Below, piece after piece: positions 23,413-32,536 of a stretch of DNA of 32,536 nucleotides. The DNA comes from Symploca sp. SIO2E9. Its GTDB lineage: Bacteria; Cyanobacteriota; Cyanobacteriia; Cyanobacteriales; Coleofasciculaceae. The notes under the pieces are model-generated. The model ran no database searches and was not told the origin of the DNA. It worked only from the letters and a program-made list of their open reading frames with translations. Every line of letters starts with the position of its first letter. Within the stretch, counting starts at the first letter, position 1. A program made the translations under genes and the position numbers. The stretch covers positions 1-32,536 of the forward strand of contig JAAHGS010000064.1 in NCBI GenBank assembly GCA_010692645.1. Reading direction: 5' to 3'.

Positions 23413-24246
23413 TCAGCTAGTCTCTTTCTCAATTGACTCCAAGTTAACAACACCATTTACTTGCACAGGTGATGCTTCTACTGTGTTACCTTTTTGCAGT
23501 ACCTCTGTCCATTGCTTAGCTAAGGTAATCAAATCAGAGGGCATCATAATCAGCGTAGTAGTATTATTCTCTGCGCCAATTTCCGTGAGCATTTGCAGAC
23601 GCCGTAATTCCAAGGCTGCCGGATTCTCGACAATCTTTTGAGATGCTTCTGCTAACTTAATCGAGGCTTCTTGCTCTGCTGAGGCTTTAATGATGCGGGC
23701 TCGCTTTTCACGAACTGCTTCGGCTTCTTTTGCCATTGCCCTTTGCATCCCCAGGGGAATTTCTACATCCTTGATTTCCACCCTTTCAATCACCACACCC
23801 CAAGGCTCAGTGATTTCATCGACAATATCTTGGACTTTGAGGTTAATCTTATCACGGTTTTGCAGCACGTCATCGAGGATATTTTGCCCAACGACATTGC
23901 GCAAAGTTGTCATTGCGGCTTGGTATACCGCCATCTGATAATTTTCAACTTTATTTATTGCCTTGGAGGGGTTGAGGATGCGGTAGTAGAGAACAGCGTT
24001 AACTTTGATTGTGACGCTATCTGCTGTTACAGCTTCTTGAGGGGCAATATCCACAGTTTTGGTGCGGACATCCACTTGTGCCTTTTGGTCTATTAAGGGC
24101 ATAATCCAATACATACCAGGCCCTTTAATGCCGCTGAACCGGCCTAACCTAAAGATAACGCCCCGCTCATATTCGCGGTCAATTTTGATGCCGCTAGCAC
24201 CTACCAAGAGGAATAAACCGACAATGGCACCTAGAATAGTTTCCAT
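23413..24246 (-). CDS. Slipin/stomatin-like SPFH protein
   Basis: A 277-residue prohibitin-superfamily protein. Residues 1-20 form a hydrophobic hairpin or anchor. The SPFH domain follows (EYERGVIFRLGRFSGIKGPG, VDVRTKTVDIAPQEAVTADSV, YRILNPSKAI), then a coiled coil (AKEAEAVREKRARIIKASAEQEASIKLAEAS) and a conserved tail. It lacks a partner NfeD gene next to it. Such proteins assemble into membrane microdomain scaffolds. AGGAG precedes the ATG. A copy of the GTTATCAG/CTGATAAC inverted repeat lies upstream (about 24280-24325). Confidence 0.92.
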   Translation of the reverse strand: METILGAIVGLFLLVGASGIKIDREYERGVIFRLGRFSGIKGPGMYWIMPLIDQKAQVDVRTKTVDIAPQEAVTADSVTIKVNAVLYYRILNPSKAINKVENYQMAVYQAAMTTLRNVVGQNILDDVLQNRDKINLKVQDIVDEITEPWGVVIERVEIKDVEIPLGMQRAMAKEAEAVREKRARIIKASAEQEASIKLAEASQKIVENPAALELRRLQMLTEIGAENNTTTLIMMPSDLITLAKQWTEVLQKGNTVEASPVQVNGVVNLESIEKETS

Positions 24247-24377
24247 CTCTAGCTCCTGGAGACTTTCAGAGGATCAAAACAGTTATCAGTAATCAGTGAA
24301 AAGCTACCAGATCCAAACTGATAACTGAATAACTGCTTTACTCTATTCTAGTGGTCAAGAAATTAGCTTCCTCTAAA

Positions 24378-25442
24378 CTAAAAAGATTCCTTAATCTGTA
24401 ACTTGTGCAACTCTTCCGGTGGAACTGCCCCTTGTTCAGTGATAATCGCCTTGATTAACTCAGCAGGGGTGACATCAAAGGCTGGGTTATAAAACTCTGC
24501 CCCTGGTGGACAAATAACAGTCTCACCAACTTGATAGATTTCCGAGGGGTGACGCTCTTCAATAGGGATTTCCTCGCCAGTAGCTAACTTAAAGTCAACT
24601 GTTGAGAGAGGAGCAGCTACGAAGAAAGGTATATCATGAGCCTTGGCAACTAGCGCCAAGCTGTAGGTACCAATTTTGTTAGCGGTGTCCCCGTTGGCAG
24701 CAATTCGATCAGCACCGACGATCACAGCGTCAATCATACCCCTTTTTAGGCAATGAGCCGCCATATTATCGGTAATAATGGTAACTGGTATCCCCTCCTG
24801 CACACATTCCCAGGCCGTCAGCTTGGAACCCTGCAAGCGGGGACGAGTTTCCGAAGCGTAGAGTCTTGCCAGTCTTTGTTCTCGCCAAGCAGAGCGCACT
24901 ACACCCAAGGCAGTGCCATAACCTGCTGTTGCTAGTGCGCCAGCATTGCAGTAGGTTAGAAGGCAAAGTTGCTCTGGTTCTTTTGGCAGGGCTTCTAAAC
25001 CATGATCGCCAATGGATCGACAAGTCTGCAAGTCTTCGATTTGAATTATTTGAGCTGTTTCCAGTAAAGATGCCTTAATTTCTTCTACTGTACCCATGGT
25101 TTCATAGGCAGTCTTGAGTATTTGGCTGATTGCCCAAAATAAATTCACTGCTGTGGGGCGAGTTTGACGCAACTTTTGGGCAACTTCTTCGAGTTGATTT
25201 AAGAAGACATCTCGATTTTTTTCCTTAATTTCCCTAGCTCCCAGATACATTCCGTAAGCTGCTGCTACGCCAATTGCTGGTGCTCCCCGGACAATCATGG
25301 TCTTAATTGCCTGTGCCATATCATCACAGCGATTGATTGCTACAACTGTGTATTTAGTTGGCAATTTAGTTTGATCAATCAGCAAAACTTTATCTTCGTG
25401 CCAAATAACGGGATAAACCTGAGTAGAAGGGGAAGTCATCAC
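24378..25442 (-). CDS. mtnA: S-methyl-5-thioribose-1-phosphate isomerase
   Basis: A 354-residue eIF2B-like aldose-ketose isomerase of the methionine salvage pathway, converting methylthioribose-1-phosphate to methylthioribulose-1-phosphate. Motifs: [16 protein letters not shown] (N-terminal), [21 protein letters not shown] (catalytic Cys) and [20 protein letters not shown] (catalytic Asp), then [11 protein letters not shown] and the C-terminal AFDVTP. Length and motifs fit the family. Other mtn genes are not adjacent. Confidence 0.95.
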   Translation of the reverse strand: MMTSPSTQVYPVIWHEDKVLLIDQTKLPTKYTVVAINRCDDMAQAIKTMIVRGAPAIGVAAAYGMYLGAREIKEKNRDVFLNQLEEVAQKLRQTRPTAVNLFWAISQILKTAYETMGTVEEIKASLLETAQIIQIEDLQTCRSIGDHGLEALPKEPEQLCLLTYCNAGALATAGYGTALGVVRSAWREQRLARLYASETRPRLQGSKLTAWECVQEGIPVTIITDNMAAHCLKRGMIDAVIVGADRIAANGDTANKIGTYSLALVAKAHDIPFFVAAPLSTVDFKLATGEEIPIEERHPSEIYQVGETVICPPGAEFYNPAFDVTPAELIKAIITEQGAVPPEELHKLQIKESF

Positions 25443-25671
25443 TTAACTCTAGCAATAAAACTTACTAACTATTTTGCCCTGAGAAGCTCTATTAAGTTAC
25501 AGTATCTTCTCACTGGTCTTTGGTAGTAAGCACTTTAGTGCCCGTTGAGAAGGCTACTTTCCTCCCACCCAAGCTCTCGGAATCGACTTATGAGCCACTT
25601 TTGGTGTTGTCAAAGGCTCGTCTAAAATACTGCAACAGTACCATAGCTAATGATTAAGCACATTGCGTCGG

Positions 25672-25992
25672 TTAATATGCTCCTTGATTAGCTTTAGTAC
25701 TTATTTTGCTATCAACTCTACTATCAACAGACCACTTGTTGATCGGACATTCGGCAGCTCTGATTAGAGTTTTAGTGGGCAAGAAGCATCCACAGTGACC
25801 ACATCTTGGTTGTTGATAGTAGTCGCATTGACTACAAATTGAACGACGAGTGCTTACCACTTGGGGTGCAACTAGGATATTTTTACCTTTGAGCGCTTCA
25901 GTGATAACACGCCATCCTAGTTTTAGGAAAGTAATGGTCATTTTCCTGAGTGTCGGCGGCTGGTAAATGGTTAATGTTTTTTGGTTTTCCAT
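25672..25992 (-). CDS. Small Cys-rich, probably zinc-binding protein
   Basis: A 106-residue protein with a cysteine cluster in its C-terminal half: CSQCDYYQQPRCGHCGCFLPTK, then AECPINKW. The spacing CxxC...CxxCxC...C with a GCFL motif resembles small zinc-ribbon proteins annotated as DUF6171 or as phage-related proteins; this assignment comes from memory of the motif, not a search. The N-terminal half is basic and partly hydrophobic (MTITFLKLGWRVITEALKG). It lies alone, between mtnA (229 bp away, no gene seen in between) and an MBOAT remnant. Confidence 0.65.
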   Translation of the reverse strand: MENQKTLTIYQPPTLRKMTITFLKLGWRVITEALKGKNILVAPQVVSTRRSICSQCDYYQQPRCGHCGCFLPTKTLIRAAECPINKWSVDSRVDSKISTKANQGAY

Positions 25993-26261
25993 ACAAGAAA
26001 ATCTATAACTAGGAAAGCGATTTATATGACTATTGTGATATTTTTTCAGGTTTATGACATCTGTATTTAGGAATATTCATTAGATTGGTATCATCCTTTA
26101 GAACAAGGTGCTAATGAATTAGCAAGCCACTTGGCTTTGAATAATTTTCTTTCATCAATAAGTGGCTTTGGGTACAGATTATTTTAATTCATAAAAAGTA
26201 AATTTCCAAGAGCTGATAGACGTAATTATAACTATCTAAAGAGTCTACAATTATACGTTTT

Positions 26262-26727
26262 TTAACATAAAACTTGCAAGTCTGAACCTTGATCTGGTTT
26301 GATTAGTATTGCGTAAAAAGCTCCGCGTACTATTGCTGGATAGTAATGAGCTATACTGTCGGCGATCGCAATCTTTTTAAACAAGCCGAATAAAATTAGG
26401 AATATGCCTCTGAGGGATTGATCCAAATTCAGCTGTCGCGGCTTTAATAAGCGAGGTAGCAAGTCTGCGGCTCTTTCAATAGGACCAGCAACCAATTGCG
26501 GAAAATAAGAGACGAACAAAGCAAAGTCCAAAAATCTCTTGGTTGCCTTCATCTGGCGTCGATAGATATCGATGGTGTAACTCATCGTCTGAAATGTGTA
26601 GAAGGATATTCCTACAGGCAGAACGATGTCTAAATGCCAGGTGGAAGTCTCAATGCCAAAAGTTTGGAGAGATCCTTCAAGACTGCCGATAAAGAAATTG
26701 AAGTACTTAAATAAGCCCAGGATTCAT
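26262..26727 (-). pseudogene. MBOAT (AlgI/DltB-like) acyltransferase fragment
   Basis: The minus strand from about 26725 reads LGLFKYFNFFIGSL, LDIVLPVGISFYTFQTMSYT, IDIYRRQ, FALFVSYFPQLVAGPIERA and LFGLFKKIAIADSIA, the conserved middle of MBOAT O-acyltransferases. The N-terminal membrane helices, and the C-terminal part with the catalytic His, are missing. The frame ends in unrelated sequence with a stop at 26262, and no start is seen before 26583 except ATGs inside the conserved core. It is therefore a decaying relic of a gene that normally runs to about 450-500 residues. Confidence 0.8.
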
Positions 26728-27020
26728 AGGTTACTGAATATGCTGATAAATAGGAATAAATTACGTAGTTGCGCATGAATTTACTGCCATGAGCATAGTC
26801 ATAGCAGAAGATTAGTTAATAGTTACTTTTCAATAATGTAAGCTTTTGAGTTAGAGTTGAATGTAGTGACAGTCAGAATACTATGATATATTGAGTTTCT
26901 AGAATGTCAAGCTTATGCTCTAACTTGGCTCACAAAGATCTAGAATTATAGCTTGAGTGGAGAAGTCTAGTATACAATGTTGATGAACAGACGATTATTA
27001 ATCCAGTTAAAGTAGTGTTT

Positions 27021-29585
27021 GTGGAATCTCGATACGAACCCGCAGAGATAGAAGGAAAGTGGCAAAAGACTTGGGCAGAACTTGGCTTAGACCAAACCCC
27101 TGTAAATACTGATAAGCCCAAATTCTATGCCCTGTCAATGTTTCCCTATCCCTCGGGCAACCTTCACGTAGGGCATACCCGTAACTATGTGATTACGGAT
27201 GTAATTGCCCGACTCAAACGCATGCAAGGGTATCGGGTTCTCCAACCTCTGGGCTGGGATGCTTTTGGTTTGCCAGCTGAAAACGCCGCCATTGAACGAG
27301 GCATTCATCCTGCCAAGTGGACTTATCAGAATATTGCTCATATGAAGGAGCAATTGCAGCCTTTGGGTCTGTCTATTGACTGGAATCGGGAAGTTACAAC
27401 TTGCTCCCCAGATTACTATAAATGGACGCAGTGGATTTTCTTACAGTTTTTTAAAAAAGGATTAGCTGATCAAAGAGAAGCAGCTGTTAACTGGGATCCT
27501 ATTGACCAAACTGTATTGGCAAACGAGCAAGTGGATAATGAGGGACGTTCCTGGCGTTCTGGTGCTAAAGTAGAACGTAAACTCCTGCGGCAATGGTTCC
27601 TTAAAATTACTGACTATGCTGAAGAATTGCTTAATGACCTTGAAACGCTAAGCGGTTGGCCAGAACGAGTCAAGTTGATGCAAGCCAACTGGATTGGTAA
27701 ATCTGTTGGAGCTTATCTAGAATTTCCCCTTATCGGGATGGATGAAAAAATTGGCGTATTCACCACTCGCCCTGATACGATTTATGGTGTTACCTATGTT
27801 GTCTTAGCGCCAGAACATCCCCTAACCCCAAAAATCACCACTGCCAAGCAGAAAGCTGCTGTTGATGCCTTCATTCAAAAGGTTGCCCAAGAAAGCGAAC
27901 TTGAACGCACAGCTGAGGATAAACCAAAACAAGGTATTCCCACAGGTGGTAAGGCAATTAATCCTTTCACTGGGGAAGAAATCCCTATCTGGATTGCAGA
28001 TTACGTACTCTATGAGTATGGCACTGGCGCGGTAATGGGTGTACCTGCTCATGATGCCAGGGATTTTAAATTTGCTCAAGAAAAACAATTGCCCATCAAG
28101 GTGGTAATTGTACCAAAGGATCAAAATTCAGAAGTATCTAAACTGGAAACAGCCTACACTGAACCAGGAGTTTTGGTTAATTCTGATCAATTCAACCAGA
28201 TAGATTCCGTAGAGGCAAAATCGGCAATTATTGAGTATGCAGAAAAGCAGGGATGGGGCAAAGCCAGAGTGCAGTATCGCCTCAGGGATTGGCTAATCTC
28301 GCGCCAGCGCTATTGGGGTGCTCCCATACCAGTAATTCACTGCCCTAACTGTGGTACGGTGCCAGTGCCGGATCAAGATTTGCCAGTGCAGTTGCCTGAA
28401 GATATAGAATTTACAGGGCGTGGCTTATCTCCTTTGGCACAATTAGAGAGTTGGGTGAATGTTCCTTGCCCTAGTTGTGGTACTCCAGCCAAGCGGGAAA
28501 CTGACACCATGGATACTTTTATTGATTCCTCCTGGTATTTTCTGCGCTATCCCGACGCCAAGAATGAGCAACAGGCTTTTGATCCAGACAAGACTAATGA
28601 CTGGATGCCAGTAGACCAATATGTGGGAGGTATTGAACACGCGATTCTGCATCTGCTTTATTCGCGATTCTTTACTAAAGTACTACGCGATTGCGGTTTA
28701 CTAAACTTTGATGAACCCTTCCGACGCCTGCTGACTCAAGGTATGGTACAGAATACCGCCTATAAAAATCCTGTTACTGGCAAGTATATTCCTCCAGCAG
28801 AAGTAGATTCAGAGGATCCGAAGGATCCAGAAACTGGCGAACCTCTGCAAGTCTTCTATGAGAAAATGTCTAAGTCCAAGTACAACGGCATCCCTCCAGA
28901 AGAGGTGATTTCCAAGTACGGGGCAGATACGGCAAGAATGAATATTTTATTCAAAGCCCCCCCGGAGAAAGACTTAGAGTGGGATGATGCTGATGTTGAA
29001 GGACAATTCCGCTTCCTCAACCGTGTTTGGCGTCTAGCAGTTGAGTTTATTGTTGAGACTCCTGATTATTCGGCGGCAATACCCCAGCAATTGACGAAAA
29101 CAGAAAAAGACTTGCGTAGGGCAATCCATAAAGCGATTAAAGAAGTCAGTGAAGATTTAGAAGGTGAGTATCAGTTTAATACTGCTGTTTCAGAATTGAT
29201 GAAACTTAGTAATGCCCTGGCTGATGCTAGTTGTAAAGATTCGCCAGTTTATGCCGAAGGGATTGAGACATTAATCAAAGTGCTGGCTCCTTTTGCACCT
29301 CACATTGCTGAGGAATTATGGCATGCGATCGGTTATTTTGAGTCGGTACACATGCAAAGTTGGCCACAATTTGACCCTGCTGCTTTGATTGCTGATGAAA
29401 TTACCCTAGTGATTCAAATTAAGGGTAAAACTCGCGGTACAATTCAAGTCCCAGCGCAAGCAGATAGGCAAGCCTTGGAACAGTATGCCAGGGAATCTGA
29501 AGTTGCCAAGCGCCATATTGAGGGCAAGGAAATTAAGAAGGTGATTGTGGTACCTGGAAAGTTGGTGAATTTTGTGGTGGTTTAG
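27021..29585 (+). CDS. leuS: Leucyl-tRNA synthetase
   Basis: A class I aminoacyl-tRNA synthetase of 854 residues. The HIGH motif is HVGH (49-52) in [13 protein letters not shown], the KMSKS motif is at 615-619 (KMSKS, then [10 protein letters not shown]), and the CP1 editing domain contains [20 protein letters not shown] and [15 protein letters not shown]. The zinc-ribbon [10 protein letters not shown] and CPSCGTPAK is present. A GTG at 27021 gives the usual start ([13 protein letters not shown]); a GTG two codons earlier (27015) is possible. The 289-bp region upstream carries no gene I can support. The enzyme is essential and complete. Confidence 0.97.
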   Translation: MESRYEPAEIEGKWQKTWAELGLDQTPVNTDKPKFYALSMFPYPSGNLHVGHTRNYVITDVIARLKRMQGYRVLQPLGWDAFGLPAENAAIERGIHPAKWTYQNIAHMKEQLQPLGLSIDWNREVTTCSPDYYKWTQWIFLQFFKKGLADQREAAVNWDPIDQTVLANEQVDNEGRSWRSGAKVERKLLRQWFLKITDYAEELLNDLETLSGWPERVKLMQANWIGKSVGAYLEFPLIGMDEKIGVFTTRPDTIYGVTYVVLAPEHPLTPKITTAKQKAAVDAFIQKVAQESELERTAEDKPKQGIPTGGKAINPFTGEEIPIWIADYVLYEYGTGAVMGVPAHDARDFKFAQEKQLPIKVVIVPKDQNSEVSKLETAYTEPGVLVNSDQFNQIDSVEAKSAIIEYAEKQGWGKARVQYRLRDWLISRQRYWGAPIPVIHCPNCGTVPVPDQDLPVQLPEDIEFTGRGLSPLAQLESWVNVPCPSCGTPAKRETDTMDTFIDSSWYFLRYPDAKNEQQAFDPDKTNDWMPVDQYVGGIEHAILHLLYSRFFTKVLRDCGLLNFDEPFRRLLTQGMVQNTAYKNPVTGKYIPPAEVDSEDPKDPETGEPLQVFYEKMSKSKYNGIPPEEVISKYGADTARMNILFKAPPEKDLEWDDADVEGQFRFLNRVWRLAVEFIVETPDYSAAIPQQLTKTEKDLRRAIHKAIKEVSEDLEGEYQFNTAVSELMKLSNALADASCKDSPVYAEGIETLIKVLAPFAPHIAEELWHAIGYFESVHMQSWPQFDPAALIADEITLVIQIKGKTRGTIQVPAQADRQALEQYARESEVAKRHIEGKEIKKVIVVPGKLVNFVVV

Positions 29586-29751
29586 TTTAATTAGTAGCTG
29601 GAAGCTCTAAGCACAGCTTAAACAGTTATTTTTGTTACTAAGGATCGAATATTTTCTTGGCATGAGGGTTCAATATTTTGTTTTGTAAATCCCAGAAACA
29701 CTACGCTGGCGCTGTGCTATAGCAGGAGGCAGGAGACTCCAGGGACCGATG

Positions 29752-29857
29752 CGGGTGAGCGAAAAAAAGAGTGGGGAAATAAGTAAGCAGACGCGGAGAG
29801 GCTCCAGACGCTCCAGACGCGGAGAATTTAAGTCCCACGCAAAATTTCGTTCACCCG
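29752..29857. mobile_element. MITE, family CGGGTGAGCG, copy B (106 bp)
   Basis: Ends are CGGGTGAGCG (29752-29761) and CGTTCACCCG (29848-29857), with one mismatch. The flanks ACCGATG (29745-29751) and CCCGATG (29858-29864) are the 7-bp duplication with one difference. The interior resembles the reverse complement of copy A (18500-18587), with an extra CTCCAGACG-type duplication that accounts for the longer length. It sits in the 369-bp gap between leuS and the kinase gene, where no gene or RNA is otherwise seen. Confidence 0.82.
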
Positions 29858-29954
29858 CCCGATGCTGGAGGAAAAGCCAAGTTCTATCTGAGTTTGGGAC
29901 TTTTTTAAAGTCTTAACCGCCTTGGCGATTGCTATAATTGCGGCTCATATCTGC

Positions 29955-32324
29955 CTAAAAAGTTGGCTGATAGTCTGGCTTGATGGGAATGAATTTATAT
30001 CCTGTACCTGTTGAAGAATCAGAATCTGATTGCACTTTGAGGAGAATACTAACCTCATTACTAAGCTGGTGATCATCTGATGCTAAAAACTGCAACTTTC
30101 CAGTTGCGCCTTGTACCTGAAAGTTGGGATCAGATAGCGTCTTTTGCAGCTCCTCACGGGTGGAACTCTGTTCTAATCCAGCAACAATTGCCTTAACTGC
30201 ATCATAGGAAGTAGCAGTGCGCCAACCTACAGAAGCACCCCACAGTTGACGAGTTTTCTCAAGAAAAGGATTTTTTGGTGTTGCTTCCGGATGCCAGACT
30301 GCAGCTAGTACCATGTTATTGACATCTGCCTGTCCCAGTTTGAGAGTATCAATGTTATGCATACTATCGCCGCCAAATAAATCTATGCGCCTTTGATTAA
30401 CTTGGGCTACGTCAATGGCCTTATAGAGCGTTGCTACTGAAGGAAAAAGCGCTAGACCATTTACTCCATCAGCAATTGCCTTAGAGATCAACGAACTAGG
30501 ATTAAAGTTTGGTTGAGCAAAATCACACTTAATCTCCTTAAGTTTGCCTCCATCGGTTTCTACAGCTTTGCTGAACTCTTGCTTGATGGATGTGCTGTAA
30601 GCCGATGTACTGTCAAAACAGATAGCAAATTTAGTTTTACCTGCAGTACGGATAGCGTAATCAGAAAGGCTCTGGGCCCCTATTTGGTTGGAAGCAATAG
30701 TACGGAAGATATAGTTGCCAATTATAGGTAACTCTACAGCATTACTAGTAGGAGAGATCATTACCAATTTGCCCTGCTGATACACTTTAGCCACAGCAAT
30801 AGAAACTTCACTGGCATTATGACCTACAACCGCCAAGATTGAGGGGTCTTTAACTAATTGGGCTGCAACCTGCTTGGCAATTTTGCTGTCGTTATCATCA
30901 TTAACAATCACCACCTGCAGCAGTGCATCATTGATACCGCCACTAAGATTTACCTCATTTTGAGCCTGAGCAACCCCGCGCAGCATCTCTTTGGCAATAT
31001 TCAAATTACCGCCAATAGGAACACTCACAGCGATCAAGAGCGTATTTCCTGTTCTAGCAGCCTTGGCATTATTTAGATAAATTAGTGTTTCAGGATCGTC
31101 ACGCTGCTTACTAAGAGATCTGCTAAATTTGTTCATCGCAGTTGTCCAGTCACCTGTAGCAAAGGCTTGCACACCTGCTTGCTTTTCGGGCGTCATATCT
31201 GCCGTAATTAGAATCTTTTGCCCACAACTAAATCGTTCTGGCATTTTAAGGTTCTCTACAGTTTCACAAGTCTGAGGTGGTAGAATCCCTAGGATTTTTC
31301 TGAGAGTCTGATCATCAACAATGCCAATGGCAATGCCAGTTAATGTAGCTACTGTACCAATGGCAATACCAGTTAATGTAGCTACTGCTAATCCCAACCA
31401 TGGTTTGTCCTGCTCTGGGGGTGACGGTGGTGATGATGGTGGCGATAGCGGAGTTGAGGATAAATCTGTTAATGCCTGCAATACTTCAGCTACTGACTGG
31501 TAGCGCTCCTGGAAATTGCGGCGCACCATTCTATGTAAAAGTTCTGCTAGCTCCTCGCTAACCTCTGGCATCGATCTATCTGGTATCGAATAGCGCCAGA
31601 CTTTTTCAAGAGTCTGTGGATCGATAGGGAGATTTTGAGGATGTAAACCAGTGAGTGCTTGGATGGCAACCATTCCCACCGCATAGATATCACTGTTCAA
31701 TTTTGGGCAGCCTTCCATTTGTTCGACAGGCATATAACCGTTGCAGCCAATAGCCAGGGTTGAACTTATCTGTCCTGAAGAGTTAACATCCAAGCTGCCG
31801 ATTTGTCTAACTGCTCCAAAATCAATTAGAACAATCTTGCCGTCTGAGTTGCGCCGCATCAGGTTGGAGGGCTTAATATCGCGGTGAATGATACCTTGGT
31901 TATGGACAAACTCTAGAATTTCGAGGATTTGGCGTAGTAGTTTAATTACCTGTTGTTGATTGAAAGTAACTTTGAGTACCTCACCTGAGTTATGGCAGGT
32001 GAATTCTTCACTCAGAGGATGACCTTCAATGTACTCCTGAACTAAATAGAATTGTTGATTTTCCTCAAAGTAAGCCAACATTTGGGGGATTTGAGGATGT
32101 TGATCCCCTAGCTGATGGAGAATTTTAGCTTCCTGCTCAAATAACTCGCGAGCTCTCTCCAAGACACCTGGATGGCAAGATTGAGGTTGAAGGAGTTTGA
32201 TAACACAATAGCAATCATGTCTACGATGATCTCGAGCTAGATATGTCTGACCGAACCCTCCGCTTCCCAAGAAACGGACTATGCGATAGTGACCACCGAT
32301 GACCTCCTCTAGATTTGAAAGCAT
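29955..32324 (-). CDS. Serine/threonine protein kinase fused to a periplasmic ligand-binding domain
   Basis: A 789-residue receptor-like kinase. The kinase domain (about 1-285) has GSGGFGQTY (Gly loop, 20-28), K43, E65, HRDIKPSNL (147-155) and DFG (168-170), so it should be active. A Pro/Ser-rich linker (SSTPLSPPSSPPSPPEQ) and a single membrane span follow (about 308-340). The C-terminal ~380 residues, from TLLIAVSVPIGGNLNIAKEM on, form a Peripla_BP_6-type domain like branched-chain amino-acid ABC binding proteins. Topology: kinase in the cytoplasm, sensor in the periplasm. The span contains an 11-residue tandem duplication (VATLTGIAIG twice). The ligand and kinase targets are unknown. It has no linked ABC transporter genes. 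Confidence 0.9.
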   Translation of the reverse strand: MLSNLEEVIGGHYRIVRFLGSGGFGQTYLARDHRRHDCYCVIKLLQPQSCHPGVLERARELFEQEAKILHQLGDQHPQIPQMLAYFEENQQFYLVQEYIEGHPLSEEFTCHNSGEVLKVTFNQQQVIKLLRQILEILEFVHNQGIIHRDIKPSNLMRRNSDGKIVLIDFGAVRQIGSLDVNSSGQISSTLAIGCNGYMPVEQMEGCPKLNSDIYAVGMVAIQALTGLHPQNLPIDPQTLEKVWRYSIPDRSMPEVSEELAELLHRMVRRNFQERYQSVAEVLQALTDLSSTPLSPPSSPPSPPEQDKPWLGLAVATLTGIAIGTVATLTGIAIGIVDDQTLRKILGILPPQTCETVENLKMPERFSCGQKILITADMTPEKQAGVQAFATGDWTTAMNKFSRSLSKQRDDPETLIYLNNAKAARTGNTLLIAVSVPIGGNLNIAKEMLRGVAQAQNEVNLSGGINDALLQVVIVNDDNDSKIAKQVAAQLVKDPSILAVVGHNASEVSIAVAKVYQQGKLVMISPTSNAVELPIIGNYIFRTIASNQIGAQSLSDYAIRTAGKTKFAICFDSTSAYSTSIKQEFSKAVETDGGKLKEIKCDFAQPNFNPSSLISKAIADGVNGLALFPSVATLYKAIDVAQVNQRRIDLFGGDSMHNIDTLKLGQADVNNMVLAAVWHPEATPKNPFLEKTRQLWGASVGWRTATSYDAVKAIVAGLEQSSTREELQKTLSDPNFQVQGATGKLQFLASDDHQLSNEVSILLKVQSDSDSSTGTGYKFIPIKPDYQPTF
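31324..31389 (-). repeat. Two tandem 33-bp units in the kinase transmembrane segment
   Basis: 31324-31356 and 31357-31389 differ at three bases (one internal, the others at the last two positions). The duplication is in frame (11 codons) and lengthens the hydrophobic segment that joins kinase and sensor. Confidence 0.9.
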
Positions 32325-32389
32325 GGGTTTTCTGCAAGAGAGGGACTAGTTGCTCTAAGTTTATGTTAATTCTGCCACAGAATTTGGTC

Positions 32390-32466
32390 TTGAAGGGGGA
32401 GAGGGGGGGATGGGTGGATGGGGAGAGGGGGAGATGGGGGGATGGGGGGAGGGGGGGATGGGGGGA
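32390..32466. repeat. G-rich low-complexity tract upstream of the kinase gene
   Basis: Repeated GGGGGATGG, GGGGAGAGG and GGGGAGATG units run for about 77 bp with extreme strand bias (nearly no C). It lies 66 bp or more upstream of the kinase start. A similar C-rich tract (CCCCATCTCCCC) lies upstream of the AAA/DUF4276 operon at 23336-23360. It may form G-quadruplexes; no gene is seen in the last 212 bp of the window. Confidence 0.75.
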
Positions 32467-32536
32467 TAAAGATTTTGAGCCATTGGATGCTATAACAAAG
32501 CACTTGAAAGGGTCAAAAAAGGCTCAAAACTCTTGT

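Noticed and set aside
26948-26978. sigma70-type promoter for leuS (TTGAGT...TATACA)
   Set aside because: The spacing between the two boxes is about 12 bp, too short for a standard promoter; the TATACAAT box alone is not enough.

Overview
The window looks like chromosomal DNA from a cyanobacterium, most likely a filamentous, heterocystous-type lineage. The evidence is frequent GCGATCGC (HIP1) octamers, several heptanucleotide tandem repeats of the kind common in Nostocales, a GlcD-type photorespiratory enzyme, a dispersed stand-alone trpB, AAA-like (AAA_35) ATPases, a Uma2/DUF820 nuclease, and a Ser/Thr kinase fused to a periplasmic binding domain. The genus cannot be fixed from sequence reading alone.

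Left part (1-4342). This stretch is repeat-rich. It holds the right end of an IS200/IS605-type (TnpB-only) element, a broken Uma2 gene interrupted by a 233-bp element with inverted ends and a 10-bp target duplication, an intact Uma2 gene, an exported hypothetical protein whose reading frame runs through a dispersed repeat, and an SGNH hydrolase. A 944-bp gene-free stretch follows, with four consecutive palindromes, a 125-bp MITE-like hairpin and a nested set of stems that resembles a structured RNA.

4343-9740. Two AAA_35 ATPases lie in tandem. The first has an N-terminal DNA-binding-type HTH. The second carries two GAF domains and one PAS domain but no recognisable output domain, and contains a recent 81-nt duplication. 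A HigBA-type toxin-antitoxin pair follows on the minus strand; the toxin's apparent start codon is out of frame by one base.

9815-18353. This is mostly housekeeping: glcD (glycolate oxidation), a peroxiredoxin-glutaredoxin fusion, a row of three AIM24/TIGR00266 paralogues followed by an M48 membrane protease, an RNase D-like exonuclease, trpB and a small anchored hypothetical protein.

18354-20045. This holds a MITE with a 7-bp target duplication, a dispersed repeat, a SUI1/YciH-type factor and a decayed TnpB element. The right end of that element is an inverted copy of the one at the window's left edge, so about 19 kb lies between inverted repeats.

20046-27014. Here are a UbiH/COQ6-type FAD hydroxylase, a translationally coupled OLD-like ATPase/DUF4276 cassette (candidate defence system), a slipin, mtnA, a small Cys-rich protein and a decayed MBOAT acyltransferase fragment.

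27015-32536. Here are leuS, a second copy of the 7-bp-TSD MITE, and the kinase-binding-protein receptor, with a G-rich low-complexity tract beyond it. The most promising non-routine items are the structured-RNA candidate (3925-4219), the ATPase/DUF4276 pair (21287-23170), the tandem AAA_35 pair (4373-9012), and the MITE families whose insertions can be reconstructed exactly.
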